DNA of 64,000 nt, from assembly GCA_964448135.1 (NCBI GenBank), contig CAYUVH010000042.1, positions 1-64,000 on the forward strand, written 5' to 3'. The notes beneath the pieces are model-generated. The model did no database searches, was not told the DNA's origin, and was given only the letters and a program-made list of their open reading frames with translations. The DNA is from CAYUVH01 sp964448135 (GTDB taxonomy: Bacteria > Verrucomicrobiota > Verrucomicrobiia > Limisphaerales > UBA8199). The translations under genes were made by a program, and so were the position numbers. This document shows positions 9,596 through 18,470 of the stretch, piece after piece (positions within the stretch are counted from its first letter, which is position 1; each line of letters starts with the position of its first letter).

Positions 9596-9979
9596 TCATT
9601 TCTCCGTGCCTGGCCAGAAGTTCGGACGTGGTCGTGTGGCCAGGTAGCGATCCAACGCCTCCAGGTCTTTGAACACGCCGATGCCCGGCAGCGACTGAAT
9701 GATGGTAAAAACCTCCTCAACCTGGGGCTGCATATTGACGAACGAAGTTTGGCCGCCGCCACGCGCCACCATCTGTTTGCGTGCCACCTGGAACAGGCGC
9801 AATCCCGCACTGCTGACGAATTTGAGCCCGGCCAGGTCGAACACCAGTTCGTTGACCCGTCCGGCGAGGCACAAGGCCATTTGGCGATCCAACTCCGGTG
9901 CCGTCTCGGTGTCGAGGCTGCCAACGAGTTTGATGGTCACAGCGCCCGCGTTTTCCTGGATGTGGATTTCAAGTGGCAT
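9596..9979 (-). CDS. STAS-domain anti-sigma factor antagonist (copy 1)
   Basis: A STAS-domain protein of 127 residues from the start chosen here. The frame is open further upstream, but the ATG at 9979 gives MPLEIHIQENAG, matching the start of its paralogue at 9503. The motif KFVSSAGLRLF replaces the DSSG of RsbV. It lies 46 bp after the RsbW-like gene and 92 bp before the second STAS gene. Having two antagonists suggests two inputs, or two partners, for one anti-sigma kinase. Confidence 0.92.
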   Translation of the reverse strand: MPLEIHIQENAGAVTIKLVGSLDTETAPELDRQMALCLAGRVNELVFDLAGLKFVSSAGLRLFQVARKQMVARGGGQTSFVNMQPQVEEVFTIIQSLPGIGVFKDLEALDRYLATRPRPNFWPGTEK

Positions 9980-10025
9980 ACAATTCCGTGGTCTGGCTGC
10001 TGTTATTTGATTACGTTGACGAAGG

Positions 10026-10445
10026 TTATTCCGCGCTGGGCGCCGACACAAGCCGCTTGGTCAGCCGGAGCACATTCTCCCCGGCTTCGCGCCGGTAACG
10101 GATTTCATCCATTTTACGGCGGACAAGTTCAATACCCCAGCCGCCCGGGAGATCATCCTCCTCCGCCTGCGGCTTGCGCGGCGAAGCAGCCGTCGGGTCA
10201 AACTCAGGACCGCCGTCACGCAATTCGATGGCAAACAAATCCCCGGTGCGCTCAAGGATGACCTTGAACTTTTTCTGCGCGTCGCGTTGCAACGCGTGGT
10301 TGACGATGTTGCTGCCGCATTCCTCCAGCGCGAGCGCCAGACCGAAAATAATTTTTTCCGGCACGCCCTGCGTCGGCGCGAACTCCTGCAACGCCTCCAC
10401 AGCGCGCATCACTTCCTCCGGTGTGGCGTGGAGTTCGAGTGTCAT
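10026..10445 (-). CDS. Anti-sigma regulatory factor, GHKL serine kinase (RsbW-like)
   Basis: A 139-residue GHKL ATPase. The N box is ALEECGSNIVNHAL, the ATP-lid region begins LRDGGPEFDP, and the G2 box is GGWGIELVRRKMD. The frame is open upstream, but the ATG at 10445 overlaps the TGA of the phosphatase gene (ATGA, 10442-10445), which fixes the start and implies translational coupling. The family binds and inhibits a sigma factor and phosphorylates its STAS antagonist. No cognate sigma gene lies in the cluster, so the target is elsewhere or is not a sigma factor. Confidence 0.93.
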   Translation of the reverse strand: MTLELHATPEEVMRAVEALQEFAPTQGVPEKIIFGLALALEECGSNIVNHALQRDAQKKFKVILERTGDLFAIELRDGGPEFDPTAASPRKPQAEEDDLPGGWGIELVRRKMDEIRYRREAGENVLRLTKRLVSAPSAE

Positions 10446-11668
10446 GCGCCCACCCCCGTTCCGTTCAACGTCAACGTCATGATCGCGATATCGTCCGACT
10501 GCGGCGCGGTGCCGGCATAGGAATGAACTCGTTTCAGCAACCCTGCCGTGAGGACCGCGGGCGACTGCCCGCCCAAAGCCCCCGCGTCCGCGAGCAGTCG
10601 TACGTCGCCGTAACATTCGTCTTCTGGATTAAATGCCTCGCTCACGCCGTCGGTATAAAGAATCACCGTGTCGCCCTGCTTGAGCACCAATTCCGTGCGC
10701 TCAAACTCGAGGCCGGGTTCGAAACCCAGCGCCGTGCCGAGATTCTTAACCGCCCAGCGCGGCACTTCACCCGCGGGTAGCAACACCGGACGGCAATGGC
10801 CGCCGTTGGCAAGGGTGAACCGGCCCGACTCCGGCTCGAACATTGCGCACAGAAACGTCACGAACATGCCGGAAGGATTGTCCGCCGCGAGTTCGTCGTT
10901 CAACCGGGCCAGGATGAGTTCGGGCTCGGCAATGTCCCGCGCCAGTAACCGGGCCAGGCTGATGGCCCGCACCATGAACATCGAAGCCGGGATGCCCTTG
11001 CCGGAAACGTCGCCGAGGAAAACTACAAGGCGTTCCGGCGTGGCCGCACAGACACCGTAAAGATCACCGCCTACTTCGCGTGCCGGTTCGAGCGCGGCCC
11101 CGATCTGGACGCCATACGCCCGCTCCACTTCGGTGAAATCGTGTGGCAACATGCCCATCTGAATTTCGCGCGCGACGCGCAGTTCACTGGCGATCTGTTC
11201 CTTCACCGCGTCGCGCAGCCTTTTTTTCTCGAGGCTGGAGGTGACGCGGGCGCGCAGCAAGGTGGGGTTGAAGGGCTTGGGCAGAAAATCTTCGGCACCC
11301 AACTCGATGCATTTCACGGCGCTCTCCATCTGCTCGGCGCCGGAAATGACGATGACCGGCAGCCCGTTCAAGTCCGGGTTGGCTTTGAGCGCCGCGAGCA
11401 CTTCCACGCCGTTCATCTCCGGCATTTCCATGTCGAGCAACATCAAGTCGAAGGGCCCGGCGAGGACAAGTTCGAGAGCCTGTCGCCCGTTGGCCGCCTC
11501 GGTAAGGTTGTGAAAACCAAGGGCGTTCAGAGCACGAATCAGCCCGAGCCGCATCGTGCGGCTGTCATCCACCACCAGCACCGCCGCCTGCTGCAGCCGG
11601 CCGGCCGCGGATTCTCCGGGCGTCGAAGGATGCACGGCGGGGTGAGGATTCGGGTTTGGCTCATTCAT
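10442..11668 (-). CDS. Receiver-PP2C (SpoIIE) serine phosphatase, RsbU-like
   Basis: A 408-residue response regulator. The N-terminal receiver (about 25-145) has VLVVDDSRTMR and phospho-acceptor Asp in LMLLDMEMPEMNG. A helical linker (EQIASELRVAREIQMGMLP) is typical of the RsbU/SpoIIE joint. The C-terminal PP2C-type domain has VGGDLYG and FLGDVSGKGIPA metal-binding segments and ILYTDGVSEAFN. The expected role is to dephosphorylate the STAS proteins encoded downstream once the receiver is phosphorylated, presumably by CheA. It is joined by ATGA overlaps to the CheY gene upstream and to the RsbW gene downstream. Confidence 0.95.
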   Translation of the reverse strand: MNEPNPNPHPAVHPSTPGESAAGRLQQAAVLVVDDSRTMRLGLIRALNALGFHNLTEAANGRQALELVLAGPFDLMLLDMEMPEMNGVEVLAALKANPDLNGLPVIVISGAEQMESAVKCIELGAEDFLPKPFNPTLLRARVTSSLEKKRLRDAVKEQIASELRVAREIQMGMLPHDFTEVERAYGVQIGAALEPAREVGGDLYGVCAATPERLVVFLGDVSGKGIPASMFMVRAISLARLLARDIAEPELILARLNDELAADNPSGMFVTFLCAMFEPESGRFTLANGGHCRPVLLPAGEVPRWAVKNLGTALGFEPGLEFERTELVLKQGDTVILYTDGVSEAFNPEDECYGDVRLLADAGALGGQSPAVLTAGLLKRVHSYAGTAPQSDDIAIMTLTLNGTGVGA

Positions 11669-12087
11669 ATCGGTTTTGATGGTTCGGCGTCCGAGGTGGT
11701 CGCCGTTTCCGTCCGCGAAATCAGCGGGATAATCCGTCCGACCTTCGCCAACAACTCTTCGTCGCGAAAAGGTTTGGTCACGTAGTCCCGCACGCCGAGG
11801 CGCGCCACCGTGGCGAGACTTTGCAGGCCGGAGTCGGCCGTCAGCATGATGACCGGCGCGCGGTTCAAACCGGGATGCTCACGCATTTTGCGGAGCATGG
11901 CGATTCCGTCCATGACCGGCATGTTGTAATCGAGGATGATCAGGTCGGGATGCTCCCGCGTCGCGACGGCCAGGCCCTCCTCGCCATTGGCCGCTTCCAA
12001 CAATTCGCAGGCAAACGGGCGGAATAAACGGGCCAAAAGCAGACGGATCGTTTTGCTGTCATCAACGCTTAAGATTCTGGGCGTCAT
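11665..12087 (-). CDS. CheY-like single-domain response regulator
   Basis: A 140-residue receiver beginning MTPRILSVDDSKTIR. The phospho-acceptor Asp lies in LIILDYNMPVMDG, with Thr in IMLTAD and Lys in VTKPF. The start at 12087 is preferred over an upstream in-frame codon because it overlaps the stop of the CheX-like gene (ATGA, 12084-12087). A short acidic, Thr-rich tail follows the domain. It is the likely diffusible output, or a phosphate sink, of CheA. Confidence 0.93.
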   Translation of the reverse strand: MTPRILSVDDSKTIRLLLARLFRPFACELLEAANGEEGLAVATREHPDLIILDYNMPVMDGIAMLRKMREHPGLNRAPVIMLTADSGLQSLATVARLGVRDYVTKPFRDEELLAKVGRIIPLISRTETATTSDAEPSKPI

Positions 12088-12581
12088 GAGTCCGCGTAAC
12101 AACAATGGATTTCGAGCAATAACCAATGGCCATCGCAGACCAGGACGGTGCGCTCGCTGGCAGCGCCGATTTGATTCCTGGCGGCCAACCGCGCGATGCG
12201 GGAAACCGAGGGTGTGCCGAGCTTGCAGGGGTATCCGTCCGCCGCCAATTGGTTCGCCACCCGCCCGGCTACCATGTTTGCGAGTTCCCCGGCGGCATCA
12301 TCCTGCAATTCGCAGGCGTTCCCCGCGTCACCCTCCCAGCCAGCCAAACGGCGAACTACGTCCGCGATAAAAGCGTGCGGGAGTCGGAGGTGGACACTTA
12401 CGGAGAGTCGTCGGCCGGTCAAAAGTACGCTGCTGGTGATCTCATCAGGAGCAGCGGAAACGGGGCGGTCGTCCGCTGATTCCCGGACGGTTGCCGAAAG
12501 CGACAGGAGAGTATCCAGCACTTCGATGAAGGCTCTTTCGCCGATGCCGTGCAGGTTGGGTGGGTTGGAGGCGGGTGTCAT
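12084..12581 (-). CDS. CheX-like chemotaxis phosphatase
   Basis: A 165-residue protein with the CheC/CheX/FliY hallmark ExxN in GELANMVAGRVANQL, followed by the beta-strand-rich half expected of CheX. In the family, these Glu and Asn residues dephosphorylate CheY-P. It lies directly before the CheY-like gene with a 4-bp overlap, and directly after CheB with another. No CheZ or CheC is visible in the window, so this may be the system's phosphatase. The family is assigned by motif and context. Confidence 0.8.
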   Translation of the reverse strand: MTPASNPPNLHGIGERAFIEVLDTLLSLSATVRESADDRPVSAAPDEITSSVLLTGRRLSVSVHLRLPHAFIADVVRRLAGWEGDAGNACELQDDAAGELANMVAGRVANQLAADGYPCKLGTPSVSRIARLAARNQIGAASERTVLVCDGHWLLLEIHCCYADS

Positions 12582-13642
12582 ACACGCAGAGGCTGGGCGA
12601 GTGCCCGGAGGATGGCCTGGGGCATTTCCTCAAGGGGAACAACCTGGTCCACAACTCCCAATTTGATGGCAGCCTGGGGCATGCCGTAAACCACACAACT
12701 GTCCTCGTGTTCGGCAAGCGTCCGCGCCCCGGCGGCCCGAAGCGCCTGCATGCCACGAGCGCCATCGCTGCCCATCCCGGTCAGCAACACCGCCACCGCG
12801 TGGGCACCCGCGTGCTCGGCGGCGGACCGGAAAAGCACATCCACCGCGGGACGGCAGTGATGCACCGGAGGTGATTGCGTCAACCGGACCCGGTAGCCAC
12901 GCCCGTCGCGGACCAACGCCATGTGAAAATCACCGGGCGCCACCAGACATAGCCCACGGCCCAGTTCGTCCCCCTCGCTCGCCTCGCGAACTTCGAATGG
13001 GCACAGCTTATTCAGGTGCTCGGCCATGCTCCGGGAAAAATTGGGGGGAATGTGCTGAACCACGGCGATGGGCGGAAGCCCGGCTGGCAACCGGGGCAAG
13101 AGAAAGCGCAGCGCCTCCACGCCCCCAGTGGAAGCCCCGATCAGAATGATCCGTCGCGCGGAAAATTCTCCGGGCGGCAAGGTTTCCGATACCGGGGGCA
13201 ACGGTGCGACGCTGATTTCCCGCGGATGCGGGCGGCGGCGAGCGCGGGCAGCTGCCTTGACATGGTATGCGAGCTGCCAGGCCGCTTCGCCCAGGGTCTG
13301 ACTGCCATCGGGCTTGGCCAGCACGTCCACTGCCCCGGCAGCCAGCGCCTCCATGGCCTTGGCGGATCCCTGCGGAGTCAGGGAGCTGATGACGACGACC
13401 GGCAGGGGGTGGTGCTCGTTGAGAATCCGAAGAAAGGTCAACCCATCCATGCGCGGCATTTCCAGGTCGAGTGTAATAACCTCCGGATCGAGCTTGAGAA
13501 TTTTCTCCCGCGCCACGTATGCGTCGCAGGCCGTGTCAACAACTTCGATTTCAGGATCCCGAGAGAGGGCCTCGCTGATAGCACGCCGGGCGACGGCGGA
13601 GTCATCCACAATCAGCACGCGGATCTTTTGTTTGGCACTCAT
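12578..13642 (-). CDS. cheB: Chemotaxis protein-glutamate methylesterase CheB
   Basis: A 354-residue protein with the usual CheB layout. The receiver has VLIVDDSAVARR, with phospho-Asp in VITLDLEMPRMDG. A charged linker leads to the esterase domain, with catalytic Ser in IGASTGG, His in VVQHIPP and Asp in LTGMGSDGARG. It removes methyl groups from receptor glutamates. ATGA overlaps join it to CheR upstream and the CheX-like gene downstream. Confidence 0.97.
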   Translation of the reverse strand: MSAKQKIRVLIVDDSAVARRAISEALSRDPEIEVVDTACDAYVAREKILKLDPEVITLDLEMPRMDGLTFLRILNEHHPLPVVVISSLTPQGSAKAMEALAAGAVDVLAKPDGSQTLGEAAWQLAYHVKAAARARRRPHPREISVAPLPPVSETLPPGEFSARRIILIGASTGGVEALRFLLPRLPAGLPPIAVVQHIPPNFSRSMAEHLNKLCPFEVREASEGDELGRGLCLVAPGDFHMALVRDGRGYRVRLTQSPPVHHCRPAVDVLFRSAAEHAGAHAVAVLLTGMGSDGARGMQALRAAGARTLAEHEDSCVVYGMPQAAIKLGVVDQVVPLEEMPQAILRALAQPLRV

Positions 13643-14538
13643 GGCTTGCGGAACACGCTTTGGCGCACGGATTCCAACTCGTGCCGAATCCCCATCAAAC
13701 TCTCCGAATGACCGATCAACAGGTAGCCGCCGGGGGCGAGTTGCCGCGTGAGCTTCTGCACCAAAGTGGCACGTGAGGCTGGATCGAAATAGATCATGGC
13801 ATTGCGGCAGAAGATCACATGTTGTGCCCGCGGCACCGGATACTCGGACTGGAACAGGTTAATGCGCTGAAACCGCACGCGCTTGCGCAGATCGGTTTTC
13901 ACCCGGCAGGTCCCATCCTGGACGCCCACACCGCGTTGAAAGTGACGCTTCAACAGCTCCGGCGGCAAGGCGTGGCGGGAGTCGAGCGGGTAAACGCCCC
14001 TTTCGGCTTCAGCCAGCATACGATGCGAGATGTCGGAAGCCTCCACGCGCCAGTCCACGGAAGGATGCTCCCGAAAAAACTCCGCCAGCACGATCGCGAT
14101 GGAGTAAGGCTCCTCTCCGGAGGAACCGGCGGCGGACCAAACCCTGAAGGAGGAGCTTTCGGCGGCGAGCCGCGGAAGCAACTCGGGTAGAATGCGGCCC
14201 TTGAGAAACGTGAAATGCTCCGGCTCGCGAAAGAACCGGGTATGGTTCGTGGAAATGAGATCCACCAACTGCGCGATTTCATCCGGGCCTTGCCTGGAGC
14301 GCAGCAGGTCGCAGTACTCGTCATAGGAAACGAACCCCAGTGCCCGCAGGCGCTTGCGCAACCGGTTGGCCAGCATGGGCTTCTTGTCCGGGCCAATGAG
14401 GATCCGGCTGTGCTGATAGACAAAATCCACCAGCGTCCGGTAGGCCTCGGCCGACAAATTGGCCGTGAACGATGCATGCATTCGCGGGAACCCGATCCCA
14501 CCGACGGCCGGCTCAGAAGTTCTTGAAGTCGTCGTCAT
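13639..14538 (-). CDS. cheR: Chemotaxis protein methyltransferase CheR
   Basis: A 299-residue protein. An N-terminal helical domain (about 25-95) is followed by TRFFREPEHF, the SAM-binding region VWSAAGSSGEEPYS, and VIFCRNAMIYFD, all typical of CheR. With the start at 14538 it overlaps the 3' end of the chemoreceptor gene by 26 bp. An internal ATG at 14481 (MHASFTAN) would remove that overlap and cannot be excluded. It methylates receptor glutamates. Both receptors end in an aromatic tail that could tether it. Confidence 0.95.
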   Translation of the reverse strand: MTTTSRTSEPAVGGIGFPRMHASFTANLSAEAYRTLVDFVYQHSRILIGPDKKPMLANRLRKRLRALGFVSYDEYCDLLRSRQGPDEIAQLVDLISTNHTRFFREPEHFTFLKGRILPELLPRLAAESSSFRVWSAAGSSGEEPYSIAIVLAEFFREHPSVDWRVEASDISHRMLAEAERGVYPLDSRHALPPELLKRHFQRGVGVQDGTCRVKTDLRKRVRFQRINLFQSEYPVPRAQHVIFCRNAMIYFDPASRATLVQKLTRQLAPGGYLLIGHSESLMGIRHELESVRQSVFRKP

Positions 14539-16189
14539 CTACTTGAACTGCCGGCTTGGCATCGCCCGGCATGGGAATGGCCCTGCGCCGGCCCGTGCTC
14601 AGGGTCTTTTGAGGCTGAAGCCGGGGCCGCGGTCGCGCGGCGGGTTGATTGCCAAATACTTCAACACGAGAGGCGCGCGCCGGAGATGGAGTCGAAGCCG
14701 TCACCGTGACCTCCCCTCCAACCAGTTGGCGAAGCTCAACCACCATATCCTTGAGCGACGCCGCCTGAGCATCGAGCTCCTCGGCCGCGCTGGCGCTTTC
14801 CTCGGCGCTGGCGGAATTGCTCTGCGTCACCTGATCCATCTGGGTGATCGCGGTGTTGATTTGTTCGATACCCTGGGCCTGCTCGCGGGCGGCCATGGCA
14901 ATTTCCGCAACCAACGCGTCAGTGGACGACACCTTGTTGGCGATCTGCGTCAGCGATTCCCCGACCTTGGCGCAACTGACGGAGCCTTGGCGGCTGCTGG
15001 CAATCGCCGTTTCGATCTTGTTCGCCGTTTCCTTCGCGGCGGCGGCGCTGCGCTGGGCCAGGGAACGAACTTCGTCCGCGACGACCGCGAAGCCGGCGCC
15101 CGCCTCCCCGGCGCGCGCCGCTTCCACCGCGGCGTTCAGCGCCAGGATGTTCGTCTGGAAGGCGATCTCATCAATGTTCTTGACGATCTTGGCCACCTCG
15201 GCGCTCGAGTTGTCAATGGCCGCCATGGCCTGGGTCATTTCGACCATGGTGTGGGAACCAGCCCGGGCCACGGCATGGGCTTCCCCCGCCAGCACCTTTG
15301 TCTTCTCGGCGTTGTCGGCGGTGGAGCGGATCATGCTCGCTATCTCCTCCAGTGAGGCACTGGTTTCCTCCACCGACGCCGCTTGCTCACTGGCGCCGGA
15401 CGACAAGGTCTGGCTGGCGGCCGCAACCTGCCGGGCGGCGGAGGCGGTTTGTGCGGCGCCTTGGTCGAGGTTGAGCGCAAGCTCCCGAAGCACCCGGTTA
15501 GTGGCGTCGGTTTGCGCGAGGCTGACCGCGAGTTCCGCAAGCACCAGTTTCGTGGAGCGGATGATCAACCACGCTATGGACCCCGCCAACAGGATGGCAA
15601 CCACCAAACCCATTTTGATAAGGAAAACACTTGAACTGGCGGTGGCACGACCCTCTGCGCCTAAGTCAATACCGACTTTATTCTTGTAGTCCACGGCGGC
15701 CTCAAAGGCACGGATATACGCCTCATACGCAGGGACCAGGACATCCGTTTGCCATTTCCGATACTCGTCCACTTTGTCCTGTCGAACCAACTCGATCTGC
15801 TTGTTGCGGGCGGTTCGATACGTGACGATGGCCCGCTTCGCTTCTTCAAAAAGTCTGCGGTCTTCCGGAGTCGAAATGAGCTCTTTTTCGTAGCGTTTGA
15901 AAATCTCGTCAACGCTGAGCTGGGTCGCGTCTATGCGGCGAAGTATCTCGGCACGGCCCTCTTCGGTCTGCGTCTGCTGGAGGAGTCCCGCGAGCACCAT
16001 CTGATCCCGCGACACGTCCGAACATTCGTTCAGCAGGATGACGCTGGGCAGCACATTGCCGGTGAGGATCTCAAGATCGCGGGCGGTCCCACTCAAGCGC
16101 CACAAAGCAAACGCGCCCAAAAGGACGGTGATGGCCAGCGAAGTGGAGAAGCCGAAAATAACCCGGCGAGGAATATTCGAATAGTTCAT
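14513..16189 (-). CDS. Methyl-accepting chemotaxis protein without HAMP (copy 1)
   Basis: A 558-residue chemoreceptor. TM1 is near residues 10-30, followed by a helical periplasmic domain of about 155 residues, probably of the four-helix-bundle type, and TM2 near 190-210. No HAMP domain is seen: TM2 runs through about 35 residues straight into the signalling coiled coil. The hairpin tip contains the conserved core IDEIAFQTNILALNAAVEAA. After the coil comes a disordered Pro/Arg-rich linker and the tail DDDFKNF, which fits the CheR-tethering pattern of two aromatics three apart. Compared with its neighbour it has about 17 extra residues after TM2 (around LVLAELAVSLAQTDATN), which look like a duplication of the next segment. 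The ligand is unknown. Confidence 0.95.
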   Translation of the reverse strand: MNYSNIPRRVIFGFSTSLAITVLLGAFALWRLSGTARDLEILTGNVLPSVILLNECSDVSRDQMVLAGLLQQTQTEEGRAEILRRIDATQLSVDEIFKRYEKELISTPEDRRLFEEAKRAIVTYRTARNKQIELVRQDKVDEYRKWQTDVLVPAYEAYIRAFEAAVDYKNKVGIDLGAEGRATASSSVFLIKMGLVVAILLAGSIAWLIIRSTKLVLAELAVSLAQTDATNRVLRELALNLDQGAAQTASAARQVAAASQTLSSGASEQAASVEETSASLEEIASMIRSTADNAEKTKVLAGEAHAVARAGSHTMVEMTQAMAAIDNSSAEVAKIVKNIDEIAFQTNILALNAAVEAARAGEAGAGFAVVADEVRSLAQRSAAAAKETANKIETAIASSRQGSVSCAKVGESLTQIANKVSSTDALVAEIAMAAREQAQGIEQINTAITQMDQVTQSNSASAEESASAAEELDAQAASLKDMVVELRQLVGGEVTVTASTPSPARASRVEVFGNQPAARPRPRLQPQKTLSTGRRRAIPMPGDAKPAVQVDDDDFKNF

Positions 16190-16292
16190 ATAGTCTGTGC
16201 TTCAGCAGTAGCGGCAGGTTGCCGGCCTTGGTTTCAGCCGCTGCCGCACACCGACCCCATAGCCGCGTCTATGGACGGTGATCCCTATGGGC

Positions 16293-17915
16293 TCAGAAGT
16301 TCCTGAAGTTGTCGTTGTCGTCATCTACGTCAACTGCCGGGTTGGTATCGCCCGGCATGGGAATGGCCCTGCGCCGGCCCGTACTCAGGGTCTTTTGAGG
16401 CCGGGGCCGCGGTCGCGCGGCAGGCTGATTGTTAAATACCTCAACATGCGAGGCGCGCGCCGGGGAGGGAGTCGAAGCCGTCACTGTTGCCACGCCGCCA
16501 ACCAGCTGGCGGAGCTGCCCCACCATATCCTTGAGCGAAGCCGCCTGAGCATCAAGCTCCTCGGCCGCGCTGGCGCTTTCCTCCGCGCTGGCCGAATTGC
16601 TCTGCGTCACCTGATCCATCTGCGTGATCGCCGTGTTAATCTGTTCGATGCCCTGGGCCTGCTCGCGGGCGGCCGTGGCAATTTCCGCAACCAGCGCGTC
16701 AGTGGAAGACACTTTTTGGGCAATCTGCGTAAGCGACTCCCCGACCCTGGCGCAACTGATGGAGCCCTGGCGACTGCTGGCAATCGCTGCCTCGATCTTG
16801 TCCGCCGTTTCCTTCGCGGCGGCGGCGCTGCGCTGCGCCAGCGAGCGAACTTCGTCCGCGACCACCGCAAAGCCCGCGCCTGCCTCGCCGGCGCGCGCTG
16901 CTTCCACCGCGGCATTCAAGGCCAGGATATTCGTCTGGAAGGCTATCTCGTCAATGTTCTTGACGATTTTTGCGACCTCGGCGCTGGAGGTGTCAATGGC
17001 CGCCATTGCCTGGGTCATTTCGACCATGGTGCGGGAACCGCCTTGGGCGACGGCATGGGCTTCGCCCGCCAGGGCCTTGGCCTTCTCAGCGTTGTCGGCG
17101 GTTGAGCGGATCATGCTCGATATCTCCTCCAGGGAGGCGCTGGTTTCCTCCACCGACGCCGCTTGTTCACTGGCGCCGGAGGATAGGTTCTGGCTGGCTG
17201 CGGAGACCTGGCCCGCGGCGGAAGCGGTTTGGGTGGCGCCCTGGTCGAGGTTGACTGCAAGCTCTCGGAGTACCCGCGTGGTTGAACGCACAATCTGCCA
17301 TGTCAGCAAGCCGGCCACTACCAGGGAGACTCCGAGCACAATACAGATCAGGAGGAGACCGGACCAAACCGCCCTCTTGGCCTCCGCGCTCGCCTCCGCA
17401 CCCAGCTTCTTGTTGTAGTCAACATCGGCATCAACCGCCTTCACGTACGCCTCATACGCAGGAATGACCGCTTCCGACAGTGACTTCTTCAGTTCTTCGG
17501 TCTTCCCCTGGCGAATCATTTCCAGATACCGGTTGCGCAGCGATACGAACGCAGTGCGGGTTCGTTTCGCCTCCTCAAAGAGTCGGCGATCCTCGTTATC
17601 CGATACCAACGCCTCGTACTTCTTGAACAGCTCGTCCACGCGCGACCTATTCAAAGCTATGCGCTCCTCGAGGGCGGCCCGTTGTTCGCCGGGTGCAGTA
17701 TCAGCGTACAGAAGGCTGGTGAAAATGTTGTCCCGCGTCAGCGCGGCGCTTTCATTGAGAATAAGCACGCTGGGCAGGGTGTTGTCTGCCAATGCCACGA
17801 CGGATCGGCTGATGCGCTCCAACTGCCAGAGGGCGAAGCCGCCGAGCGCGGCTGAAATCAGGAGCATGACGGCGAAACCGAAGATGATCCGACGAGATAT
17901 AGTCCAGGAGTTCAT
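16293..17915 (-). CDS. Methyl-accepting chemotaxis protein without HAMP (copy 2)
   Basis: A 540-residue paralogue of the downstream receptor. TM1 is near 10-32, with a helical periplasmic domain and TM2 near 190-212, then directly IVRSTTRVLRELAVNLDQG and the signalling coil, with no HAMP. Its cytoplasmic half is nearly identical to that of copy 1 in both protein and DNA (compare 16600-17200 with 14820-15420), while the periplasmic halves differ. This suggests duplication followed by ligand divergence or gene conversion. The tail NDNFRNF again ends in an aromatic tether-like motif. The start overlaps the CheW stop by 4 bp. Confidence 0.95.
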   Translation of the reverse strand: MNSWTISRRIIFGFAVMLLISAALGGFALWQLERISRSVVALADNTLPSVLILNESAALTRDNIFTSLLYADTAPGEQRAALEERIALNRSRVDELFKKYEALVSDNEDRRLFEEAKRTRTAFVSLRNRYLEMIRQGKTEELKKSLSEAVIPAYEAYVKAVDADVDYNKKLGAEASAEAKRAVWSGLLLICIVLGVSLVVAGLLTWQIVRSTTRVLRELAVNLDQGATQTASAAGQVSAASQNLSSGASEQAASVEETSASLEEISSMIRSTADNAEKAKALAGEAHAVAQGGSRTMVEMTQAMAAIDTSSAEVAKIVKNIDEIAFQTNILALNAAVEAARAGEAGAGFAVVADEVRSLAQRSAAAAKETADKIEAAIASSRQGSISCARVGESLTQIAQKVSSTDALVAEIATAAREQAQGIEQINTAITQMDQVTQSNSASAEESASAAEELDAQAASLKDMVGQLRQLVGGVATVTASTPSPARASHVEVFNNQPAARPRPRPQKTLSTGRRRAIPMPGDTNPAVDVDDDNDNFRNF

Positions 17916-18442
17916 ACAGTTTGGTCTTGAGGATTCGGCTTTTGGGGAGGAACCAGAGTAAGGAGGCCTTCCTTGAGGAAGACTTTGTCGAGGTCGAGCA
18001 GCGTTTTGACGCCACCATGAACCGTGGCCATGCCCAGGATGTAGTCCGTATTCGGCGCACCGCCAAAATCCGGCGTGGGTTCGATTTCCGCCCCGCCCAG
18101 TTGGACCACTTCCTCGACCGCGTCCACGATGGCCCCCATCTGTATGACGGCTGCCGGAGGGGTGCCGACCTGGACGACGATAATGCAGGCCCTTTCGCCG
18201 TAGCTTTCGCTCGACAGCTGAAACTTGGCCCGCATATCGAGGATTGGAATGACTTTGCCCCTAAGGTTGATAACGCCCTTGATGTATTCGGGCATCCGGG
18301 GTACGGGGGTGATGGGGCAGAGGCGAATGATCTCGCGGACGCCGAGCACCGGCAACCCGTAGGACTCCCGGCCCAGCTTAAAGGTCAGGTAACGGCCCGG
18401 TTGTGCGCCAGTGGTTCGAGGAGAGGAAGCTTCCGGAGTCAT
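17912..18442 (-). CDS. cheW: Chemotaxis coupling protein CheW
   Basis: A 176-residue CheW-like domain: RYLTFKLGRESYGLPV, VREIIRLCPITPVPRMPEY and the hallmark GVINLRGKVIPILDMR are all present. It links receptors to CheA in the array. The C-terminal 25 residues are extra relative to minimal CheW. It begins 28 bp after the CheA stop and overlaps the next receptor start by 4 bp. Confidence 0.96.
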   Translation of the reverse strand: MTPEASSPRTTGAQPGRYLTFKLGRESYGLPVLGVREIIRLCPITPVPRMPEYIKGVINLRGKVIPILDMRAKFQLSSESYGERACIIVVQVGTPPAAVIQMGAIVDAVEEVVQLGGAEIEPTPDFGGAPNTDYILGMATVHGGVKTLLDLDKVFLKEGLLTLVPPQKPNPQDQTV

Positions 18443-18470
18443 AAGATTTCAGAGGCTGCTCATAATGCGT

